From contig NZ_JBBPCL010000001.1 of assembly GCF_038039215.1 (NCBI RefSeq), forward strand, positions 4,712,001 to 4,776,000: 64,000 nt of DNA. The letters run 5' to 3'. Each line of letters starts with the position of its first letter. Within the stretch, counting starts at the first letter, position 1. Shown piece after piece: positions 58,050 to 64,000 of this stretch. Under the pieces are notes generated by a model. The model worked only from the letters and a program-made list of their open reading frames with translations, was not told the origin of the DNA and ran no database searches. Made by a program: the position numbers and the translations under genes. The DNA is from Pseudonocardia sp. T1-2H (GTDB lineage Bacteria > Actinomycetota > Actinomycetes > Mycobacteriales > Pseudonocardiaceae).

Positions 58050-58562
58050 TCAGTCGTAAGCCTCATAGTTGTGGAAACGACGACGGAACCGCCCCACCGG
58101 GCGATCTTCTCGCAAGACGCCGTCAGCCCGCCGCCGCCAGACGGCTCCCGAAGCATCCTTAAATGTTATCGCCAGCAGCGAATCTTTCTTCAGGCCGACA
58201 TCACTGAAAACGAGCTTCTCGCCTGGACCGAGGACCTCAGCGAAACCGCGTTGCAGACCTACAGGCCCCCATCCCTCAGACGAATCATAAGCACACAGTA
58301 GGACATAGTAGATTGGCAGACTACTGTAGTTGTGCGCGGTGTACCGACCGTTCACAGAAGGATCGCCACTTATTACGATGCCATCAGAAAAACGGACCGT
58401 ATTCCGCCTCAGAATGATCTGGCTGGCCTGCTTGCTGTGGTTATCCGCCACTTGCTGTCGATATACCTTTGCCGCAACGGCAAGGGCTCCTACCGTGCCT
58501 ATCGCAGCGAACCAATCGGCGAGATTCCCAGTAACATCCCAAACGCTAATGGGGTCAACCAC
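58050..58562 (-). CDS. hypothetical protein with N-terminal membrane helix
   Basis: 170 residues from an ATG at 58562. An N-terminal hydrophobic stretch (DWFAAIGTVGALAVAAKVY, about residues 16-34) is followed by a soluble domain with ISGDPSVNGRYTAHNYSSLP and GPGEKLVFSDVGLKKDS. This architecture is common among uncharacterised actinobacterial proteins that have one membrane anchor and an immunoglobulin-like domain. GC is lower than the chromosome. Function unknown. Confidence 0.65.
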   Translation of the reverse strand: MVDPISVWDVTGNLADWFAAIGTVGALAVAAKVYRQQVADNHSKQASQIILRRNTVRFSDGIVISGDPSVNGRYTAHNYSSLPIYYVLLCAYDSSEGWGPVGLQRGFAEVLGPGEKLVFSDVGLKKDSLLAITFKDASGAVWRRRADGVLREDRPVGRFRRRFHNYEAYD

Positions 58563-58638
58563 CCTGTTCCTCGTTCAGCTCTAGTGTTCGCCACAGCGAA
58601 GCGATGTAGGCGCCCACCCATCGGCCCAAAACAGTTCT

Positions 58639-58776
58639 TCAGTCTCCAAATAAGCGGACCGGAACGGCGTCCTCGTGAAGATCAATGCCGTAAATATCCG
58701 AGATGGTGAACGCTACGTCGTCGGGGCCGACACACAGCCATGCGGATAGTTCGTCAAGCGTCATAGTCATCGCCAT
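58639..58776 (-). CDS. 45-residue protein coupled to the upstream small gene
   Basis: ATG at 58776 with an AGGTGAG ribosome site that overlaps the stop of the upstream gene. The product is acidic: MAMTMTLDELSAWLCV, then GPDDVAFTISDIYGIDLHED, ending RLFGD. The start and tight spacing support a real small gene. No family known. Confidence 0.5.
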   Translation of the reverse strand: MAMTMTLDELSAWLCVGPDDVAFTISDIYGIDLHEDAVPVRLFGD

Positions 58777-58778
58777 AG

Positions 58779-59006
58779 CTACTCACCTAGCCGGAGGTGA
58801 ACCCAGCGAGGGGACTTAGACGGTTCCCGGAGCGTCGGACCTAGCCGGAGATCCTGAGCGGCCAGCATCGTCGCACAACGGGCGTAGCCCTCCCGTAGCT
58901 CCACACCTCGTCGCACCTCGACCCCTCGACGGACGGTCCAGGCCCACTCTCGGAGGCCCATACGACGGACGAGGGTGGTCACCGGCAGATCATCCACGAT
59001 GGGCAT
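58779..59006 (-). CDS. small basic hypothetical protein
   Basis: 75 residues from the ATG at 59006. It is Arg/Leu-rich and contains repeated segments VRRGVEVRRGVELREG. Ends 2 bp before the start of the 45-residue gene. The two probably form a small operon. Function unknown. Confidence 0.5.
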   Translation of the reverse strand: MPIVDDLPVTTLVRRMGLREWAWTVRRGVEVRRGVELREGYARCATMLAAQDLRLGPTLREPSKSPRWVHLRLGE

Positions 59007-59048
59007 CCTACGGCTAACGAACGCCCGCCACGTGACGACCTCAAGCTC

Positions 59049-59455
59049 ATGGAACCAGTCATTCTCACAGCTGCATTGAATGTGGCTACTGCCGCGTTGA
59101 GGATTGCGGCAATCCTAAGCGATATAAAACGTGCCGCTCTCGGCATTGCGATTATCGCGTTCAGCGTCCTCGGCCTCGCCTGTCTGCTGTTGTCCGGCCT
59201 GGTGATATCCAACGAGTGGTGGCGCTCGGTAATGATAGAACTCGGAGTGGGACTGATCTTCGCCGGAGTGATTGACCTGGCAATTCTCGGCTACATCGGA
59301 AGAATAGTGAAAGAGAGTGAGTCGTCCGGTCGAGGCTTACGCTTCAAGCCCCCGCCCTCTCAGACAGTCAGATTGCCAGCATCAATGAGCTCTTGCAAAC
59401 TGGCCTAGTGGACGAGGTGCGCTTCCAGCGCCAATCTCCAGAATCCGCTGCTTAA
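59049..59455 (+). pseudogene. small membrane protein with a C-run frameshift
   Basis: The ATG at 59049 opens a frame for a protein with two or three hydrophobic helices (about 5-25, 28-53, 60-85). At the five-C run 59349-59353 the frame turns to nonsense, while with one more C it continues SDSQIASINELLQTGLVDEV to a stop at 59453-59455, about 135 residues. The C-terminal part looks clearly coding. Function unknown; the next gene encodes another membrane protein and starts 29 bp later. Confidence 0.55.
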
Positions 59456-59484
59456 CCCCACCGTTCCTAAGCGAAGAGATTTCT

Positions 59485-60123
59485 GTGGCAGGAACGATCA
59501 CGTGGTGGGACGCCTGGAGACTCTGGTTCAGCGGCCAGGAGGTGGACACCCAACTCAGGCTGGGGCCGTGGTCGATCCTCTGGTGGGGCCGGGTTGGCAA
59601 GATTGCGAGCTTTCTCGCCGGAGCCACAGTCGTTCTCGACCTCATTGGGCATGAGCGACTCCGAAGAATAGGTGAGACTTTGCCGAAACCTAACCCCGCT
59701 CGCAATCTCGGCTATTTTCTCGTCGGAGAGAACTTCGAGCTTTTCGATTGGAGGGTGACGCCTGATCCGACCGCTCGGCTCTACAAGGACGGCGTCCCAG
59801 TACCCATCAAGTTGTCCCCGCGAGCCAAGGCAACCTCTTTGGTCCTAGCGATTTTGTCAGTCCCGGTGACGTTAACGGTCCTGGTGCTTCTACCGACATC
59901 CTGGTGGATAGACATTATCCTCGCCCTCCCTGTCTACTGCGTAACCTTCTTCGTAGTAGGGCTCATTTTCTCGTCCGTAGTTGCGACTATCGTCTCGATT
60001 CCTGCATTTCTCCTTCTATCGGTGGCCCGGACTCTCGCATCTAAAACCCCCGGTCAGGCGCTGCGATACCTAGCCCTGGTTCTTCTAGTCACAGGCTTCC
60101 ACTTCGACCTACTCGCCTCCTAG
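59485..60123 (+). CDS. membrane protein of the element, unknown function
   Basis: 212 residues from a GTG at 59485. One hydrophobic helix occurs near residues 40-55 and two or three long helices in the C-terminal half (about 115-135, 138-180, 195-208). A soluble central domain has FELFDWRVTPDPTARLYKDG. Same strand as and close to the frameshifted membrane gene, so likely an operon. Convergent with the terminase-type genes: its stop overlaps the end of the 95-residue gene by 4 bp. No family recognised. Confidence 0.6.
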   Translation: MAGTITWWDAWRLWFSGQEVDTQLRLGPWSILWWGRVGKIASFLAGATVVLDLIGHERLRRIGETLPKPNPARNLGYFLVGENFELFDWRVTPDPTARLYKDGVPVPIKLSPRAKATSLVLAILSVPVTLTVLVLLPTSWWIDIILALPVYCVTFFVVGLIFSSVVATIVSIPAFLLLSVARTLASKTPGQALRYLALVLLVTGFHFDLLAS

Positions 60124-60407
60124 CGAGCCTCCCGGTCCTCGGGGAGACTTGCGGCCAGGGCCAAAAAATCAGCCAGGGTCGTCCCTAGTTCCTGCATAAC
60201 ATCTAACGTCCGTACGTCCTGGTGCTGATTATCCCTTAGCCATTCGGCAAGTTCGTAGTGATAGCGGTGGAATGATTCGAAAGCCTGATAGGCCCGAGTC
60301 GAGGAATCCGACTCAGGATCGAGGGCGATTACCGGCGTATAGAACCGTTCCGGCAGGTTCTCGGGAACCCTGGGCCTTAGCTGAGATTCACGAATCCGTA
60401 CCGCCAC
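60120..60407 (-). CDS. hypothetical protein downstream of the terminase-like gene
   Basis: 95 residues starting at a GTG near 60407 that overlaps the end of the terminase-type gene by 20 bp. Sequence is acidic and helical (ESFHRYHYELAEWLRDNQHQ, MQELGTTLADFLALAASLPE). Overlap implies co-translation with the small terminase. Function unknown; it could be a partner of it. Confidence 0.6.
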   Translation of the reverse strand: MAVRIRESQLRPRVPENLPERFYTPVIALDPESDSSTRAYQAFESFHRYHYELAEWLRDNQHQDVRTLDVMQELGTTLADFLALAASLPEDREAR

Positions 60408-60768
60408 GGCGGGCCTCCCAAGAAAGGTTTCCGAGCCGACGGAAGTATTCCGACGTTTGTGCAGCGCGCTCTAGGGCGCGTTCCTCATCATCCGGTAGGG
60501 ATAGCTGACGCATGTAGCGGGCGTATGCGTCCCCGGCAACTCGCATTTCAGCAATTAGCGGGTTAATCACGGGCTGCTTCATAGAACCCTTAACCGTGTA
60601 CTCCGGATCTGCATTGAATACCGACCGTAGCTCCGCGATCGTGTCTAGCTGACGACAGGCCAGCTCCAAGACCCGAAACTCATCAGACCTGAGCTGTAGC
60701 TTTTCATCGTTGACTACTTCGTCCCAAAGGGAGCCACCGGCGTAGCCGAGGTCTGCGGGCTTGTCCAT
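60388..60768 (-). CDS. phage terminase small subunit, P27-like
   Basis: 126 residues from the ATG at 60768. The N-terminal half LWDEVVNDEKLQLRSDEFRV, then LELACRQLDTIAELRSVF, and the conserved middle YTVKGSMKQPVINPLIAEMR follow the P27-type small terminase pattern (TVKGS-x-x-QP-x-x-NPLI), ending with RQLSLPDDE. Small terminases recognise pac/cos sites and direct packaging. No large subunit, portal or capsid gene is nearby in this window. A perfect 8-bp-arm palindrome lies 25 bp upstream. Confidence 0.8.
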   Translation of the reverse strand: MDKPADLGYAGGSLWDEVVNDEKLQLRSDEFRVLELACRQLDTIAELRSVFNADPEYTVKGSMKQPVINPLIAEMRVAGDAYARYMRQLSLPDDEERALERAAQTSEYFRRLGNLSWEARRGGTDS

Positions 60769-60792
60769 TAATTGTCTCCTAGAATGGTGAAT

Positions 60793-60810
60793 GGACCATT
60801 AGAATGGTCC
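60793..60810. promoter_or_regulatory. palindrome upstream of the terminase-like gene
   Basis: GGACCATT-AG-AATGGTCC, an exact 18-base palindrome 25 bases before the terminase-type start. No T-run follows on the reverse strand, so it is more likely an operator or packaging-type site than a terminator. Confidence 0.5.
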
Positions 60811-60912
60811 TTTTCTTGAAAATTGGGGCTCTGTTCGTTCACCGAGTGGCTTTCCTGCTATACGAGCCGAGCAACAGGGCCACCGGAGGGGTCCCCCCGT
60901 AGGGAGCCTTAC

Positions 60913-61209
60913 CTACTGGCGGCCAGGGTGCCGTTCCGGTCCACGCATTCTCAATTCACGCTTTCGTTTCTGTGCATTCATTCCTTCACGACTCGACTTC
61001 TGTGCGTGACAATTCGCACAAGCTGACTGAAGATTGGATTCGTCATTTGTTCCTGAACGCACAATGTGATCAACCTGATTCGCTCTGCCTGTGCACTTAG
61101 GTCCACGAATCAGACACTTATAGTTGTCACGAATGAGAACGCGCTTGCGGATGCGAGCCCAATCCCTCGGCAAAGAATCCCTTCGATTCGATGTACTCCA
61201 ACCGGCCAT
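60913..61209 (-). CDS. HNH endonuclease
   Basis: 98 residues from the ATG at 61209. It shows a typical HNH core: IRKRVLIRDNYKCLIRGPKC, ANQVDHIVRSGTNDESNLQS and ACANCHAQKS, with the catalytic DH, the Asn, and the last His, plus two Cys pairs for zinc. Phage HNH proteins next to terminase genes are needed for packaging-type DNA cleavage in several phages (HK97, phi-like). The terminase-like gene starts 145 bp downstream on the same strand. Confidence 0.88.
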   Translation of the reverse strand: MAGWSTSNRRDSLPRDWARIRKRVLIRDNYKCLIRGPKCTGRANQVDHIVRSGTNDESNLQSACANCHAQKSSREGMNAQKRKRELRMRGPERHPGRQ

Positions 61210-61266
61210 GCGTACATTCCTCGGTATTGGTGTGGGTATGGGCCTGGCAGTAGTACAAGCCCTCGG

Positions 61267-61515
61267 CTACCTGACGGCGTGGGTCTTAGCTTCCCGCCAG
61301 GCGTCAACACTGGCGGCCACATCGAAGAGCGCCACCCATTGTCGATTAAGATTAGCCAGCTTCTCGACATTGTCCGGCTCACTCGCACGAACACGCCTAA
61401 TCTTGTTCAATAGTCGACCCTGAGCCAGCATCAGATATCGGCAGAATTCACAGCAGAAATTGCTCTCCCGGCAGGGGTCAATAGTTCCTGGGCACCCCTC
61501 TCGACGACAGTCCAC
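61267..61515 (-). CDS. Cys-rich small protein
   Basis: 82 residues from a GTG at 61515. The N-terminus has CRREGCPGTIDPCRESNFCC and EFCRY, six Cys residues that probably bind zinc, followed by a helical tail (NKIRRVRASEPDNVEKLANL). Phage and plasmid elements carry similar small zinc proteins. Located just upstream of the HNH gene on the same strand. Function unknown. Confidence 0.6.
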   Translation of the reverse strand: MDCRREGCPGTIDPCRESNFCCEFCRYLMLAQGRLLNKIRRVRASEPDNVEKLANLNRQWVALFDVAASVDAWREAKTHAVR

Positions 61516-61546
61516 GGGGTCTCTCCTTAAGTAGTTGGGTGGGGGA

Positions 61547-61583
61547 ACGAGAAAGGGGCCCCTCGGCAGAGAGGCCCCCTCGT
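61547..61583 (-). terminator. stem-loop between the Cys-rich and excisionase-like genes
   Basis: Outer arms ACGAG/CTCGT and inner arms GGGGCC/GGCCCC form a stem with a small internal bulge. It lies between the excisionase-like gene and the Cys-rich gene and probably ends or attenuates transcription. Confidence 0.6.
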
Positions 61584-61678
61584 CGTCAGACGTGCTAACA
61601 GGCGGGAAGTCCCTGGGTGAGGACAGCCAGCCTCTAGGGCAATAAGGAGGTTCTCCTTCCTCTAACAGGGTTTACCTC

Positions 61679-61903
61679 CTAGCCGATTGGCAGGAGGGGC
61701 TTTCGGGGAGTGACCAGCTCCAGGAGACGTTCCACGCTGTAGAGCGGAATCCCGGCGGTCTTAGCGTCCGGGTAGTGATAGCCCGCTACGTCGAGTACTC
61801 CACGTTCCTGCCAGCGCGCTATCCGGCGCGGGGCATTTCGAATGCGGAGGAGGCTCACGGCCTCATCTGACGTAACGAGCGTGGGTAGGTCTGAGTCGTC
61901 CAT
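61679..61903 (-). CDS. excisionase/MerR-like helix-turn-helix protein
   Basis: 74 residues from the ATG at 61903. TSDEAVSLLRIRNAPRRIAR followed by WQERGVLDVAGYHYPD and PLYSVERLLELV is the winged-helix pattern of excisionases and small MerR-type proteins that bind DNA and bend it. An integrase gene is not in the window, but AICEs usually encode Xis beside Int; here Int may lie further right. Role in excision is inferred. Confidence 0.65.
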   Translation of the reverse strand: MDDSDLPTLVTSDEAVSLLRIRNAPRRIARWQERGVLDVAGYHYPDAKTAGIPLYSVERLLELVTPRKPLLPIG

Positions 61904-62030
61904 ATTTCTCGGTTTCAAAGTCGCAGGTAGGAGGGTTTCCCTTTTGGCTCATTCGCTCTCTAAGGGCCTAGAATCTCGAGCTAGGGTGGTTGTACCGGGC
62001 AGGCCGGCGCGGGCCTTAGAAACGGCCTCA

Positions 62031-62056
62031 GGGGCCTGGTTTGTAGGCCAGGCCCC
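62031..62056 (-). terminator. hairpin terminator after the 246-residue protein gene
   Basis: A 9-bp stem GGGGCCTGG/CCAGGCCCC with an 8-base loop begins 11 bases after the stop of the upstream gene on the reverse strand. Confidence 0.7.
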
Positions 62057-62066
62057 CCCGGGTCGA

Positions 62067-62807
62067 TTAGTCCACGTCAATTGAACGGGCGAATGCGTCA
62101 GCCGGGGAGACGAGGTTAAGCGTCCCGCCTACCCGGATGATTCCCACGTGCGGAGCTAGGCCCCCGAGGAACAGACCACTATCGCCACGCGCATAGGCAC
62201 GGTGCAGCTCCACGGCCCTGAGGGCCTGGGCCTGGTCCTCGAACGAACCGAGGCGGGCCACCGTGAGGGCCGCCGGTCCAGCCTGCTTCTGAACCCCTAC
62301 CTCGTGCCCCTCAGCCTTCATGAGGGCCGTATATGCGGCCCATGCCTTAGCCAGCGGTACGACGGTCTGCTTAGCCTCCAGGAGGGCCGCTGAAACATCC
62401 GGCGAGATATCCAGCAGTCCCATGCCAGAAAGGTCGGGAATCCGCTCCACGACGGACACGAAAGCGGGTACAGCCGCGTTGTACTTGTCGCAGACAGCGG
62501 CAAAGAGTCCGTCCAGGTGCGGAGAGACTGCCGTACGTAGGGCACGCTCTCGGGCTGAACCGACATGTCCGGCCAGAACCTCCGGCAGCATCTGCTTAAT
62601 CACCGCCGCGTGGGCCAGCTCCAGGACCGCCTTGTCAAACGCCCTCTGGTCCTTGGCCGCTGCTAGAGCTTCCTCAGCCTCATAAGTCGTCGGATGCGTA
62701 ACCCTGAAGCTGCTTCGCTCTACGGCCGTGCGGATCTCATCCGGAACCGGAATGTCCAGAGCGGCGAAGGTGGAAACGATCGAACGTGCATCGTGGATAA
62801 GTGCCAT
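62067..62807 (-). CDS. hypothetical protein of the element
   Basis: 246 residues from an ATG at 62807 with GGGAGAAAATAC upstream. It is mostly helical and Ala-rich (FDKAVLELAHAAVIKQMLPE, VSAALLEAKQTVVPLAKAWA), without Cys clusters or membrane segments. Size and composition would suit a phage-type scaffold, head-associated or regulatory protein, but nothing specific matches. It follows the 131-residue gene after 13 bp. Confidence 0.6.
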   Translation of the reverse strand: MALIHDARSIVSTFAALDIPVPDEIRTAVERSSFRVTHPTTYEAEEALAAAKDQRAFDKAVLELAHAAVIKQMLPEVLAGHVGSARERALRTAVSPHLDGLFAAVCDKYNAAVPAFVSVVERIPDLSGMGLLDISPDVSAALLEAKQTVVPLAKAWAAYTALMKAEGHEVGVQKQAGPAALTVARLGSFEDQAQALRAVELHRAYARGDSGLFLGGLAPHVGIIRVGGTLNLVSPADAFARSIDVD

Positions 62808-62820
62808 TGTATTTTCTCCC

Positions 62821-63216
62821 TTAGACGTTGTTTAGACGGCGCCCGCCGTTGCGGGCGATATCGCGTAGCATTCGGTTAAACTGACCTTCGGCGGTATCAA
62901 AGTCCGCAAAGGGTGAATCTTCGACAGTCGAAACTCCCAGGCCCTGGGACGGATCGTAAGCCATTCGGCGCCACGATCCGTCAGGCTGTCGGCCGCCCGA
63001 CTCGATATGGTCGGGAATCTCCACCGTGACAGGCTGTCCCTTATTAAGCTGAGCCTCGATAACGGCGCGTAGTTCGGCCTCAGGGTCAGAGTCGGTATCC
63101 GGATTAGCGTCAGCCGATGCCTGAGCTACATCCTGAAGGGTAATCGTCCGGTTAAGCTGAGCCCGGATAACGTCATTAAACGCCTGAAGCTCTGCCGGAC
63201 TCGGTCCGCTAGTCAT
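62821..63216 (-). CDS. hypothetical protein, probable operon partner
   Basis: 131 residues from the ATG at 63216, which overlaps the stop of a 30-residue ORF (ATGA). Helical and acidic, with two similar Gln/Asn-containing segments (AFNDVIRAQLNRTITL and RAVIEAQLNKGQPVTV) that look like an internal duplication. It is followed closely by the 246-residue gene. Function unknown. Confidence 0.6.
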   Translation of the reverse strand: MTSGPSPAELQAFNDVIRAQLNRTITLQDVAQASADANPDTDSDPEAELRAVIEAQLNKGQPVTVEIPDHIESGGRQPDGSWRRMAYDPSQGLGVSTVEDSPFADFDTAEGQFNRMLRDIARNGGRRLNNV

Positions 63217-63305
63217 GCCTTACTCCTATCGTCGTCAATTAGTCGGCGCAGCCACTCAGCCAATTCTTGCCGGTCGTATTCCGGCAGTAGCCTCACCCAA
63301 AGCAT
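63213..63305 (-). CDS. 30-residue translationally coupled ORF
   Basis: ATG at 63305, four bases after the stop of the 55-residue gene; TGA overlaps the next start. Product MLWVRLLPEYDRQELAEWLR plus ten more residues. The amphipathic, protein-like sequence and the ATGA coupling support it. Confidence 0.45.
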   Translation of the reverse strand: MLWVRLLPEYDRQELAEWLRRLIDDDRSKA

Positions 63306-63309
63306 TATC

Positions 63310-63477
63310 TCAAGTAGCGTCACAATCGCATTCCCCGTTAGGGCCGCAGTCATAGGCCCGCGTCATCAAAACGTCATTGATACTCGACACGAGGTGCGGC
63401 GACTTGTCGGGACTCTTTCGGAGCGCGATCAGCTCTTGGGTGGACATGCTCTCCAGGATTGCATCGGCGATAATCAT
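63310..63477 (-). CDS. 55-residue protein with a Cys-rich tail
   Basis: ATG at 63477 with a TAGGAGACACC site. The product begins MIIADAILESMSTQELIALR and ends with AYDCGPNGECDCD, a metal-binding-like Cys cluster. The ribosome site and tight arrangement with the next two genes support it. No family known. Confidence 0.5.
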   Translation of the reverse strand: MIIADAILESMSTQELIALRKSPDKSPHLVSSINDVLMTRAYDCGPNGECDCDAT

Positions 63478-63516
63478 TGGTGTCTCCTAATTGTTGGATT
63501 GAAACGGGGGGCTAAC

Positions 63517-63726
63517 TCAGTCGTCGGTCTTCAGGTCCCGAACGTCGACCCTCAGGGCCTGGGCCAGCTTTGCCAGATTTTCGTGGTGGGGCTTGCGTAG
63601 CCCTGTCATGTATCGATGGATCGCCACATCGGAAAGTCCGATCTTTCGGGCTAGCTGGGCCTGGGAGAGTCCGGACTTATAAATGGCCGCACGGATCTTC
63701 GCCGTATCGGCAGGGTTGTTCTTCAT
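63517..63726 (-). CDS. XRE/Cro-type helix-turn-helix regulator
   Basis: 69 residues from the ATG at 63726. KIRAAIYKSGLSQAQLARKI, then GLSDVAIHRYMTGLRKPHHE is a standard XRE HTH of phage and plasmid repressors. It is first in the reverse-strand chain that leads to the 55-, 30-, 131- and 246-residue genes and may control it. Confidence 0.82.
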   Translation of the reverse strand: MKNNPADTAKIRAAIYKSGLSQAQLARKIGLSDVAIHRYMTGLRKPHHENLAKLAQALRVDVRDLKTDD

Positions 63727-63826
63727 CGTCACCCCTTACGGGTAATAGGTAGTTGGTCGGTAACAACCTGGGCATGCCGAAGAGGCCCCATCCCAGGATG
63801 GGAGGGGGCTAAGCCTGAGCTGTGGG

Positions 63827-63859
63827 GGACCGGCCTTACCGAAGGAGTAAGGCCGGTCC
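63827..63859 (-). terminator. perfect hairpin between the XRE gene and the partial gene
   Basis: A 13-bp perfect stem (GGACCGGCCTTAC with GTAAGGCCGGTCC) with a 7-base loop. It follows the stop of the partial gene (63908) on the reverse strand. Confidence 0.75.
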
Positions 63860-63907
63860 GGCTGACATCGCGGAGCGTGAACGTTCTACCGTCCCATCCA
63901 TAGGGAA

Positions 63908-64000
63908 TTACGGTGACGCTAGGGCTAGTTCCTTCTCGGCCTTCCTGCGTGCCCGATAGTCACGAGACTTCTGCCTGTTCCGTGCCCTCTGGCAGTCGAG
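63908..64000 (-). CDS. 3' end of a basic protein (partial)
   Basis: The reverse-strand frame is open at the window edge and stops at 63908-63910. The visible 30 residues (LDCQRARNRQKSRDYRARRK then AEKELALASP) are strongly basic, as in the C-terminus of phage zinc-finger or endonuclease VII-like proteins. The rest lies outside the window; identity unknown. Confidence 0.5.
   Translation of the reverse strand, partial: LDCQRARNRQKSRDYRARRKAEKELALASP

Overview
The window is high-GC actinobacterial chromosome. Codon use, gene families (Lsr2, ABC1 kinase, DUF2332, DUF5996, DUF6319-like, FurA-KatG, RsbW/STAS/PP2C partner switching) and the type of integrated element at the right end fit a Pseudonocardiaceae such as Pseudonocardia. 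That placement is inference; no rRNA or species marker is present.

Left part (1-31 kb) is ordinary chromosome: a Zn alcohol dehydrogenase cluster, an OmpR-type two-component system (6345-8430), an M23 lipoprotein, a DUF2332-CDF pair, LuxR/PucR/STAS regulators, an SGNH hydrolase, an AraC regulator followed by a cytochrome P450, furA-katG (20365-23062), and a reverse-strand partner-switching module (ATPase - GAF/PP2C phosphatase - STAS - ATPase, 27539-24162) followed by a GH46 chitosanase. Lsr2, a GAF histidine kinase and a blue-copper lipoprotein follow.

The 31-43 kb part holds an ABC exporter, an ABC1-family kinase with a DUF3040 gene, a secreted vanadium-haloperoxidase-like protein, a BlaI/M56 pair, a COG4315 lipoprotein, an ECF sigma factor, and a second sigma factor overlapping a Rieske protein gene. 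Three copies of one dyad (CTACTA-N7-TAGTAG) lie in the two divergent promoter regions on either side of the BlaI/M56 pair and suggest a compact local regulon.

From 43 to 48.3 kb there is gene debris: an MFS transporter and an NmrA-type gene cut at a shared junction, ISL3 and IS256 transposase scraps (the latter at 35 kb), GAF-, DUF308- and kelch-type fragments, with a few intact genes between. Then come a methyltransferase, a DUF2235 (Tle1-like) hydrolase and a two-HKD phospholipase D-like gene.

From a CAT-anticodon tRNA at 53.73 kb to the right edge is a lower-GC integrated element: HUH-type rolling-circle Rep, FtsK/TraB-like translocase, Pra-like protein, short GntR repressor, several small unknown and membrane proteins, and a reverse-strand block with a P27-like terminase small subunit, an HNH endonuclease, an excisionase-like HTH, an XRE regulator and very small coupled ORFs. 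This looks like an actinomycete integrative and conjugative element (AICE) carrying phage-packaging genes. Its integrase and other end lie beyond the window.

At least nine genes are broken by single-base shifts, mostly at C or G runs. This could be sequence error or real decay and affects how those genes should be read.
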